Part shown: positions 11,401 to 23,400 of the stretch, piece by piece
Layout of the letters: the number at the start of each line of letters is the position of its first letter
Numbering within the stretch: position 1 is the first letter of the stretch
From: Sabellastarte sp. h YS-2021
Lineage: Eukaryota; Annelida; Polychaeta; Sabellida; Sabellidae
Length of the DNA stretch: 64,000 nt
Direction of reading: 5' to 3'
NCBI GenBank assembly: GCA_964017235.1
Contig: OZ024934.1
Coordinates: 87,820,706-87,884,705 of the forward strand
The notes under the pieces: model-generated
Database searches by the model: none
Told to the model about the DNA's origin: nothing
What the model saw: only the letters and a program-made list of their open reading frames with translations
Made by a program: the position numbers and the translations under genes

Positions 11401-14400
11401 AGCCATAACTCGCATATAAATAAGAACAACAATGGGTTTTTGAAGACTTTTCAAGGACAGAATGGGTGATATATTGATAGAATATTATAAAATATTGTGA
11501 AATATTTGTTGTAGTTGAATATTTTAGTATAACTTAACTGAAGTTACTTAAAATAATGACAATGGTGAAACCGGTTTTGGTTACAAGAGCCTGGTTTACC
11601 GTCTTCAACACTAATAAAAATATATTGTTAAAATACAACACTTTCTAAGAAATATTGCACAGTATACTCAAAGAATTAATTGTACTGTATGTCATTTGAT
11701 CATTTTGTTTCAGAAGAATATAAGATAAACCTACTAATATAAAGGTTAAATATTATCTAAAGCATGGGCGCTTAGTGGAAGAAAGCCACTAGTTGCCAAC
11801 GTCTTTGGAAAAACATCTACACAACATTCATGAAGTGGGTTGATTATTTTTTCCCCACAGCCATTAAGGGCTGTACAGATATTGTTTTCACGCATGGCGT
11901 CCGGATTTGGGTGGGTTGTCGGCCAGCAGGTAGAAGTTTGTCTGGGCTGTATTTCACAATCCATAAGGAGTAGGAAGTTGATACTTGGTAGGGACATTGG
12001 TTGGGGTTATGCTGTGCAACGTTATGGTGTGACCTTGATTTGATCCTGCTGTAGTGACCTTGAGTTCGAAAATCTTGTTCGGGCTACATCTTGGAAACCA
12101 CAAGATATAGGAACTGTAAAGTTGGTAGGGACATTGGTTCGAAGGTGTAGGTGTGCAACATCATGGTGTGACCGTGAATTGACCTTTGACCTTGCTGTAG
12201 TGACCTTGACCTTTATAATCTTGTCTGGGCTTTTCTCAGAAACCATAAGGTGCAGGAAGTTGATTCTGGGATGGGTCATTGGTTGGGGAGTGTAGGTGTG
12301 CTAAGTCATGGTATGGCCTTTAAGTTTCAGCATTAGCTCTGCAGAAGTGTGTTCACATGCCTCTCTTATGACTATGACATATGGATTGCTGTAACTGATA
12401 ATTACATATACTTTTGCTTAATTGTGGTATTTCTGTTGACAGCTATATTTCAATGAATACATTTCAAAGCTTCATAATATTTAGTTTACTGATTAATGCA
12501 GTTATTTCACTATTGAATTGTCTTGTTTTAATACGTTATCTTTGCATACATTTTCTCTCTCAAACGTTATTTTCTCTACTTAAACACTGTTGGGACCTTT
12601 ACATAACTCGCACTCTTTGCTCTGAAAGTCTCCTGATCTTCATACCGTTTCACTTCTGCTGTATCTCATGGGGTTGAAAATTCTTTCTGGGTTGTATCTC
12701 CGAAACAGTAAGGTGTAGGAAGTTGATACTTGGTAGGGACATTGCTTAAGGGTGTAGGTGTGCAACATCACTCTGTTGCCTTGGTTCGACTTTTGACCTT
12801 GCCGTAAGGGCCTTGTCTAGCCTATATCTCGGAAACTAAGGTGTAGGAAGTTGATACTTGGTACAACATTGGTTGAGGGTGTACATGTGAAACATTGTAG
12901 TGAAACCTTGATTTGATCTGTGACTTTGACCTGTTAAATTTCGTCCAAGCTGTATCTCATAACCAGTGTCAGGGTGTGACCTTGATGTCGCCTTTGACTT
13001 TGCCATAAAGACCTTGACAATAAAAATATTGTCTAAGCTATATCTTGGAAACCATAAGGTATAGGAAGTTATTATTTGGGGGTGTATTGTAGGTCTGCAA
13101 CGTCATAGTATGACTTTAACTGACCTGTGACATTGCCATAATGAAGTTGCCCTTTCGAATCATATCTGAAACCATAAGGTACATGCATATGATGTTTATA
13201 CTTTGTCAGACATTTGTTGGGGGGGGGGGGGGGGGGGGTGTACATTTGCAACTTTATTATGTGACCTTGATTTGACCTTTGATGTTGCTGCTAGCGACAT
13301 TGACTTTTAAAATCTGGTTTGAACCTTTATCTGGAAAAATAGTAGTCTGTTGTTGATACTTAGCATGGAAATTTGTTGGTGGATGCAGGTGTGTGATATA
13401 TTGTTGTGACCTTGGCTCTTCAAGAATATTTTCCTTTGATTATAATGCCTACGACAAGGTCAAACCGTAAGCCAAATTAACTGTGCTAGAAGTTATTAAA
13501 TTATTTACACAGATCACAAATTTTGCATATTTTCTTCTCTGCTTTGCAGAAGAGCAGGAGCTGGCTACCAAAACTTTACAGATTCAGTCAAAGAGATTTT
13601 ACTTGGATGTCAAGCAGAACAGACGTGGCCGCTTCATTAAAATAGCAGAGGTAAGTTACTCCATTCATGCGAGGCTGCAGTGGCCTAGTTGCAAATAAAT
13701 TTGGATTTTAATAAGAATTGCTATCAAATTATGTAGATCAGGAGTCAGTAATGTAGAACTGTTTATTCTGGGATTAAAAAAAAAAATTATTTTAGTACAT
13801 CCACAATTAAATAGGCCCACTAAAGGGAAGTGAGATTCATGAAAACAACATGGCAAGGACATTGGTCAGGGGGTATAGGTGTGTGACATGGTGTGACCTT
13901 GATTTGATCTTTGACCTTGCTGTAGTGACCTTGAGATTTAATGTCTTGTCTGGACTATTTCTCAGAATCTCAATGGTGTTAAAGGTTAATTTTCAGTATG
14001 GACGTTGGTTAGTACCATTTACAGAAATCGAAACCAGTTACTGAGTAAATCTGGTATTTCATATGCTTGTTACTTGGTAGTGAAAATTAATCACAGGCAT
14101 TCATGAGCCAAAGCTTACAACTGGAAATGGCTTTCGCAAGATATTATAATTCGAGTAAACCATTTTTCCTCGGTGTAAAGTAAAAATGTGAGATATTTCA
14201 CTAAATATGTATATTTTTTGTTGTTTTGATGAAATATAAGCCATTAGAAAGCCCAAAATGATGACGTTTTCAATAACCGGTAATCAGATATTCTTTACAG
14301 ATTTCGCTATTGATACCCACAACCAAATGAAAGACCGCATACCAGTTTAAAAGTTTGTGGGGGGGCTGTATCACAGAAACCATAAGGTGTAGGAAATTGA

Positions 14401-17400
14401 CTTGGTAGGGACATTGGTTGGGGGATGTAGTTGTACAATGTTGTGGGGTCACCTTGATTTGACCTTTGACCTTGTTGTAGTGACCTTGACCTTTAAAATC
14501 TTGTCCAGGCTATATTTGAGAAACCATAAGATGTTGATACTTGGTAGGGACATTGGTTAGGGAGTGTAGCTGTGCAACGTCATGGTGTAAACTTGATTTG
14601 ACCTTGTTGTAGGGACCTTGACCATTAAAATCTTGTCCAGGCTATGTCTCAGAAACTGTAAGGTGCAGGAAGTTGAAACTTGGTAGAGGCATTGCTCAGG
14701 GGTTGAAGGTGTGCAGTGTCATGGTGTGACCTTGATTTGACCTTTTTGTAGTGACCTTGTCCTTTAAAATCTTTCCCAGACTATATTGGACACTGTAAAA
14801 CTTATAGGCTATATCTCAGAAACTGTAAAGTTTAGGAAGTTTATTTTTGTTGTTATTGTAGTGGCCTTGACTTATGAATTTTGTCTGGGCCATATTTCAA
14901 AAACTGTAAAAAGAGAAAGTTACAGAAAGGTATCGAAAGTTTATTCCTGGATGGGTCATTGGTTGGGGCTGCAGGTATGCTAAGTAGGGCAGGGTCGGTA
15001 GCATATTTTTCATTTCGGTATCCCGCCAGTGTAAAAACGTACCGATTCCGGGATACCTAAAGAAGAATTTGTGTTCTAGTGTATCCACAATCGAATAGGC
15101 CCACCAACCGGAAGTGGCATTCGCGAAAAGAAAACATTGCAGTTCTGAAAGAAATCACTATAAAAGTGCTAAAATATATAAAAATATGGGATAAAATTTG
15201 TAATTTCTTCAGATTTGTGGTTTGTTTCTAATACTTTACGTTTTCTCACAATATTATACACTGACATTCGAAATACCGGCTGTAAAGTGTCGCCACAGTG
15301 TTGAAGTGAATTGGTCTCGATACGGAGATACCAGTGTTACCGACCCTGCCCTAATGCTAAGTCATGGTGTGATCTTTAACCTTGGCTCCACCAAAGTGTG
15401 ATCACCTGCAGAAGAAACCAATTGGGATATATTTTCTCTTTTCACAAAGGTATATGAATTGCTGTAACTGATTGTGGGGTGTACTTTTACTGTGCTATTT
15501 TGGTAGCTATACTTTCATAAATTTTCAGCTTTATAATTTACAGTCATTTTCTCTCTTACACGTTATTTTCTCTGCTAACATTATTTGGACCATTATAGAT
15601 TTATATCCCCAGATGAAAGTCGGGGATATATTGGATTCAGGTCCGTCGCGCCGCCGCCGCCGCCGCCGCCGTAGAAATTTCCTTGTGGACGCGATAACTC
15701 AAAAACAAATTAATATTTTTTTTTCAAACTTGGTACACATGTTAAGGGTGCCCAAAGGAAGATCCCTATTTTAAGGTGACCTTAAACTCCCAGTAAAAAA
15801 GAACTTATGGCCACCTTAAGGTCAGAAATTGCACTTTTGGCCACTTAGAGCCCTGTAGGTCACAAACTATGATGCTCAGCTGGCTGAAATTTTACCTGAC
15901 AACACATTAATATGTTCTCAGTACATGTGCCAAAAATCATGACTTTAAGTTGAGGAGAAAATTGTGTTTGAGGCCTATAAATACCCCCACTTAGGGATTT
16001 TTTGCTATACTTTTCACATATTTTGCCCTATAATTTGGAAGTGATAATTCTGATGAGTCTCAAACTGCGCTAGGTATAACTTTGATATGTAATCCTTGTC
16101 TGTAGAAAATTTTAGGGCTGTAGGTTTACCCAAAGGGGTCGACTTAAGGTCTCAAAAGTGCCCACAGAGACCCAATTTATGCACTTTTTGCCACTTTCAA
16201 GCACTGTAGCTTTCAAACTATGTCTCTCATCTAAGTTAAATATCATCTGGGAATATATCTATGTGTTTTCTTATATGTGCCCCAACATTTAGGCCTTTAA
16301 TAGACAGTTAACCTGTGTATCAGGACCATAAACACCCACCCGAGTGACCCTTATAAGACATTTTTCACATCTTTTTCCCTGTAACTTGGAAATGGTAAGT
16401 CTGAGAAGTTTCAAGCTGTATTAGATATATATTCTGTGTGTAATCTTAGTATGTAACAGATTTTAAGTCTGAAGCTTTAATTTTGAAGGTCAAATTGAGG
16501 TCTCTAAAAGGCTCCCAAAGACCCAATATTTGGACTTTTTGCTACTTTTAAGCCCTGTGACTGTCAAACTATGTGACTGATAGAGCTCAAATCTTATCTG
16601 AGAAGATATTAGTATGTTATTTTTATATGTGCCAAAAATTAAGGCTTTAAGAAGACATTTAACCTGTGTATGAGGACCATAAATCCCCACCCGAGTGACC
16701 ATTTTTAGACATTTTTCACATATTTTTCCCTGTAACTTGGAAATGGTAAGTCTAAGAAGTTTCAAACTGTATTAGATGCATATTCTATGTGTAATCTTAG
16801 TATGTGACAAATTTTAAGTCTGAAGCTTTAATTTGAAGGCCACATTTAGGTCTCTAGAAGGCCCCATAAAGACCCAGTATTTGGACTTTTTGCCAATTTT
16901 AAGGCCTGTGACTGTTAAACTATGTGACTGATAGAGCTGAAATCTCATCTGGGAATACATTATTATGTTCTTTTTACATGTGCCAAAAATCAAGGCTTCA
17001 AGTAGACATTTAACCTGTGTATGAGGACCTTAAACACCCACCTGAGTGACCCTTTTAAGACATTTTTCACATATTTTGCTCTGTAACTTGGAAATGGCAA
17101 GTCTGAGAAGTTTCAAACTTTATTAGATACATATTCTATGTGTAATCTTAGTATGTAACAAATTTTAAGTCTGAAGCTTTAATTTGAAAGCCACATCGAG
17201 ATCTCTAAAAGGCCCACAATGACCCAATATTTGGACTTTTTACCACCTTTAAGCCCAGTAACTGTCAAACTATGTGGGTTATAGAGCTGAAATCTTTGAA
17301 TTTTTAAAAGGAAATGCCTGTCTATTTAAATTTTGAATATTAATAATGTTATGGCTATCTTAGTCTTTTAAGAACTTATTTTTGTGTGTTATACCTCTGC

Positions 17401-20400
17401 TTGCTGAGTTTTTCACTTTTTAAAATGAAACTGGTTAAACATATTCAAGTAGACAAACTGGACACTTTAAGTGAGCTTTAAGTCCCAATATTAATGAAAT
17501 TATATCCTTATGTAGTAAAACTAGGGGATTTTTAACCCTCAACTAGCCCAGTTTTATTCAACTTGCCTCAGTTAATTTTGGCACAGCTCCTACAGTTATG
17601 AACTCATTTCAGTTGATAATCACATACTTAAAATTCTCAATTCTTTTTGTATTTGAGTACCCCTTTTATATAGATTGTTTGTTTACCATTTATGCTCAAC
17701 CCACATCCCCCACCCGGATTCCCCCCACCCACCTCTGGGACCTCCAGCTATATTGAGTGACACTAAATAAACAAAGGTATTTAATGATATCAGATGAGAA
17801 ACAAAGAACTCAATGGGGTTGCAGATCTTGTGTAATAGTGAGAGAGGTGTGGAGAAGGGGAGAGGGGTGGGGGTGGGAGGTGGTGGGCTTCATTACATAT
17901 AACACAAAGGGGAGTCAGAACTGAGATTGTGTCACATATTTAGGTTGCATATATATGGACCACATATATAGGTATAGAGGAAATGAATAACTGAAAACAA
18001 TTTGCAAATTCTAAAAATAATATAATAAAATAATAATATAAATAATTTTTTTTTAAATAATATTTTATTTGTGAACAAATATAGAAACAGATATGCGCTT
18101 TTGGGATTATGAATTTTAGAATGGACATTGAATCATCAATCATTTAAATACTTTGAAGGAAGATTGAAAAATATGATGAGTTGAGTTAAAAATAATATTT
18201 TATTTGTCAACAAATATAGAAACAGATATGCTCTTTTGGGATTATTATTTTAGAATGGACATTCAATCATCAATCATTTAAATACTTGGAAAATAGGTTT
18301 AGAGTTATCATTGCAGGAAGATTGAAAATATAATTTGAGTTATGTATTCGGCATCTGGGGATACACCATCTTCCTTGGGGAGATATAAACAGAGTAGATT
18401 GATGTGCTGAAGTTCATATAATAATGGGTAATTATGTTTTAAAAAATTCCCGATCAAAACCTGTGGCGTGAGTGATGACCTGTCTGGGGATATGTTGGCG
18501 CCGAGTTGGCCCAATCTAGTTTGATATCATTTGCTGTGAAAGTCTCATGATCTTTGTGCTGCTGTTTCCTTTCTTCTACATTTCATCGTGTCGAAAACTA
18601 ATTTCCTGGGGTGTGTGGTACGGGCATCTCTGATGCTAATTTAGTTTACTGATTAATGCTGTCATCTTGCTATTGAATTGTCTTGGTTTAATACTTTATC
18701 TTTACATATATTTTCTCGCTCTTAGTCATTATTTTCTCTACTTAAACATTGGTTAGATCTCTATATAAGTGACACTGTTTGCTCTGAAAGTCTCCTGATC
18801 TTTATCAGTTTCTCATCTTTATATCTCATTCTAGTGTTGGTATCGAATACAAATATGTATATCGATATCAAACCACCTTCCGTATCGATCAATATTGAAA
18901 TATCGGGGTATGAGATGCTTTCCTGGTGGAGACCTTCCAAACTCTTTTGCGAGGTTTAGTAGGTCCTTGAAACATAAACAAATATGGCGTTTCAGCTTTA
19001 GCGGTAGGTGAAAGTTCACAAAAATAATAGGAAAACCAATATATTCTTCAAATAATGTCCTTTATTTGAATGAAAAACATGATATTTGTACCTGTTAAGT
19101 GGTATGTTTCGATATTGATATTGTACTCTACATTATTGATATCGGGAAATGTAGTGTGAATCGATAAATATTTCAATATCGATAAACAATACCAGCACTA
19201 TCTCATTCCCACCTCTGAGATCGGGGTTCACTTCCCGGCCTGACCTCGAGTGAGAAAGCTGGAAGTTGCTTGCTGTTGATGGCATTTTACAGTACAGAAC
19301 CTTGACCAACTGTATGTACTGGTTTCCTCTGCCCTCCCTACTACCCTTTGTGATATGACCTACAGTGTTGAAAGTGACGCAAAACCCCAAATAAATAAAC
19401 CTTTATATCTCCTGGTGTCAAATATATATTCCTCCGGCTGTGGGGTACGACATCTTAGATGCTATTTTTATTAACATCCTGTTATAAATGGTTCCTTGAT
19501 AATTTTGGAGTTTTGTTTTCTTGTTGACACAGTCGCAACATGATCGCCCGTTAATATCTTCTTTAATATTAACAGTATGAAATGATTATTGTTATGTATC
19601 TTCAGTGGGTGTGGGAAAATATATGCATATCTAGTTTTATCTTTTTTCATAAGTTTTATTTACAAAACCAAATTCATAGCTAAACATCTTTTGCATGTCA
19701 CATTTTGTAGGTTGGTGCTGGAGGGAAGAAAAGCCGTCTGCTGTTGGCGATGTCAACTGCAGCCGAGTTTCGAGATCATTTAACAGATTTTTCAGAACAC
19801 TATGCTTCTCTAGGTGGTTATTTTAATTATGGCACCTTTTCAGCCTTCACCTGTAAGGAAAGTGTCAATATAAGTATTGCCTTAGAATCTTTACACCTTG
19901 AAAAAAAGATAAATAAAAAAGGATTACTGCCTTCACATTATTAACTGGTAGGGAAAAGTAGGTGTGCCATGGTGTAATGGAGAGATGATTGGTATATCAA
20001 GGGTATGAAAATTAAGGGTAAAAGGAAACAACATCCAATTTGGCGGCTCCTGATAAGAGAAACAATTACCTGATGATACCATATAAAATACCTAATATCA
20101 TGTCAACTAGTGGTTCATTATTTGATTTAATGTAAATAGAGTGACTTGTTAATGTTTTATTACATAAAAACGTTAATGGTTCAGTGGGGTTTTATATATA
20201 TGTGAGCACTCGATCCTTAAAATTGGGATTGAATTTTAATGGAATTGAGTGAGCATTAACTTCTCTGTCTGACCCCTAATGAAAATTAAGTCCTCCTTTG
20301 AAGGAGTTGACTGTGACAGAATACCAGGGTACTCCATAATGTGTCGTGTGTGTTGATTAGGGATGGGTTAGTAGACCTGTCTTGGTGTCAAGTGCATTAT

Positions 20401-23400
20401 ACTTTTATACTCTTAAGATTTTGTGGCTGCCACTTCGTTGTCATAAATTTGTTTACATTAGCTGCCATATTTGCTTTATTAAAACTTTCAGTGACTATAA
20501 CTGAAACACGAGTACCAGGATTTGTTCTGGTTATTGCACAATGGATACTGACTCTGTTGTGCACCATGTATCACACCCCTATGTAGAAGCGGTAGCTAAT
20601 ATTACTATGGAAATTCTGTATGAATTACAGGTGTAATGGGGGCTGTGGTGGTGCAGTGGTAACAACACTTGCCTCCCACCTCTGAGGTTGGCGGTTCAAA
20701 CCCATACTTTTTGTGAGAAAGTTGGTAGTTGCTTATTGATGGTCAGCAGTTTACAGTACAGAACCTTGACCAACTGTATGTACTGGTTACCTCTGCCTAC
20801 AAAACTACCCATCGTGATATGACCTGTACAGTGTTGAAAGCGACATAAAACCCCAAATAAATAAATACACATGTGTAATGGTTATTTGTAGGCCCTCCCA
20901 ACACTGAGAATGTGCCTGAAGATGGCAAATTAAAGAGTGAAGTGATGGTTAAAGACAACAGGAGGTACTACCTCGACCTGAAGGAGAACCAAAGGGGGCG
21001 ATTCCTCAGGGTGAGAGTTCAGGCTGGAAGGTTGAGCTTGATTTTATTACCTGGTGGCTTTTTTGCATTCATCAGTTTACTGTTTCCAGTGTATATTATG
21101 TTTGAGGAAATACTTAAAACATCAGATGCTCATTCACAACGACGTAACAATTGTGAACAACATGATGGAAAGTCCACACAAATTATATAAAGTTTAACAA
21201 TCTTACTTTATTCTCGTAACATAATGTTAACATAAAATGCTTCAAACTTACACCTTACAATATTGTGGGCAGTTCTGCTTTAGTGGCCTCATTATATTCA
21301 GCGGTAAAGCAGACAGTGGATCACTTGCTTCATCCAGAAAATAATCCCAGACCTTAAGTGACAGGGATTAATAAGTTTCCTTTATGTCTCCCAATGTTTT
21401 ACTTCTGAGTCCATACATTTAGAGACGAGACTGTAATATTGGCATCATGGTAGGGATAAGTTTAGTGACATAGTGAAACTTAGAGTAAGAAATCTAAAAT
21501 TCGCCAGGAATCTAAAATTCGCCACCTCTAAAACCTTAGTTAATTTTATGAAGAAAATGATTTTTTTGTCAAACAATTGGTATTTTTCAGTTCAAAAAGC
21601 CTTATTTTATTGCATAAAAACGTACTTACATAATCCCAACAAATGCTTACGTGACCTACCGTTCGGTCAAGGACACAGACAATGTGTCTCGCCATTTTTT
21701 TCTACTGAAAGTACACACGTAAACCCCAGCGGGCACCTGCTGGAGGTTATATATTCTCTGTAAGTTGCCATTCTTTTTTTGACCGCCGTCAAGTGCACAC
21801 GCGTTCTTTTTGGCGCTTCAAAGTATATTTACAATAGGCGCAGTTTATTCTTCTGTTATGCTACCTTGGAATATTCACCAAGCTTGCATTAAAGGCAGAG
21901 ATGATGAGCAAGGAAAGGATTAATGTTCTGGTAAGAATTTTTCACAAGAGAATTCCTCTCTTCAGGAATTTATTAACACCATGAGCAGTGAGGTGCCGTT
22001 TCTGATTTCCCCAGTTTGAGGAGTTGAAGCCAAGTTCAAACCTCCCTTCTTTCTCAGAGATTCTTCTTCAGGAGCAGGGTATGTGTGCCCCTGTCTCTCA
22101 GACAAGACCTGAGTCATCAGAAGGTGAACTTTTTGGATGATTCAAACTTTCCTTCCAGGAAACACTGTAGGTCTCCCTCTTTTCTCAGAGATTCATCTTT
22201 TCACAGGAGCAGGGTATGTGTGCCCCTGTCTCTCAGACAAGACCTGAGTCATCAGAAGGTGAACTTTTTGGATGATTCAAACTTTCCTTCCAGGAAACAC
22301 TGTAGGTCTCCCTCTTTTCTCAGACATTCATCTTTTCACAGGAGCAGGGTATGTGTGCCCCTGTCTCTCAGACAAGACCTGATTTATCAGAAGGTGAACT
22401 TTTAGATGATTCAAACTTACCTTCCAGGAAACACCATCGCTTTAGGTCTCCTCAGGGTGAGGCAGACTCATATCAGTTACAATTGCACCCTTCCCATGGG
22501 AGATGTGGAATGCCATTAGAGGGCTGCTGTATCTAGAAGTTCCACAAGTTGAGTGTCTTGTGGCTCCTGGTTGTGGTTCTTAGGAACCAGAATTTAGCTT
22601 TATCTCCTGTTTAGCACATGGTTTCACAGATTTAGGAAGCTTCAGGAACAACATTGTAGGACAAATCTGGTTCATAATCCTTGTTCTCATGGTCAGTTTC
22701 TTGCCTTTGAGAGGCCAGATATGATCTTACAAACTTCTCCCAAGAGACTCCTTTGAAGTCTCCTCTTCTATCTCTGTCTCATCAAAAAGCACATTATACA
22801 GGAGTCGGTCTGTAGAGAGAATGTGCAGATTTTAGGCCATGTTAGGTGGTTTAAGATGCCCATTGAGGAGTTGAATATCAGGATTCAGGAACTAGCAAAT
22901 AAATTGGGACTTCGGGAGATCTGAAAACTATGCAGTTGTCAGCAGATCTCATTGACAAATGACAAGTGCTCACAACTCCAGACATCTGTTACTTGATCTC
23001 TGGAGATGGCTTTGTACACTGACTTAAGTAAAATATGCCCTTGCTGGCAACATGTTCATAGCCAGGGACAGCTTGCTGAAGTTTATAGTTCGAACCTGAG
23101 ATAATGCCAGGAATTATGATTCCGGGAGGTCATCTCACTCAAAAACTGCTCACGAAGGTATCAAGTCTTTTCGTGACAAACGAACACAGCCAAATACCTT
23201 CTGCGCGCGAACACCTGCTGCGTGCGCATCACAAAATGGCAGCGAAGAAAGAGGAAATGAATGGACAAGATTACGGGATTTTTGCCAGGTATAGTCAAAA
23301 TACCGACCTCAGTCCAAATTAGTAGGTTTACTACAACATGGTTATCGTCTGGATTTCATTATTCTTCCCAGTTCTCGAAAATTCCGCTCATTTTGAGGGA

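Larger units (their letters stand above)
18525..19470 (+). mobile_element. Pearl-like tails, nested with SINE and MITE
   Basis: One tail end carries gggcatctctgatgc (18622-18636). A second tail starts immediately and is interrupted at 18828 by a SINE that is itself interrupted by a MITE; it resumes at 19412 (ctggtgtcaaatatat) and ends gctgtggggtacgacatct near 19450. Confidence 0.65.

Noticed and set aside
15472..15774. Open frame with an Arg run ([10 protein letters not shown])
   Set aside because: The Arg run is a ccg trinucleotide tract at the end of a repeat element.
22085..22405. 106-codon repeated open frame in the DIRS gag region
   Set aside because: It is not the frame that continues gag-like sequence in unit 3; it is open only because of the 135 bp tandem repeat.
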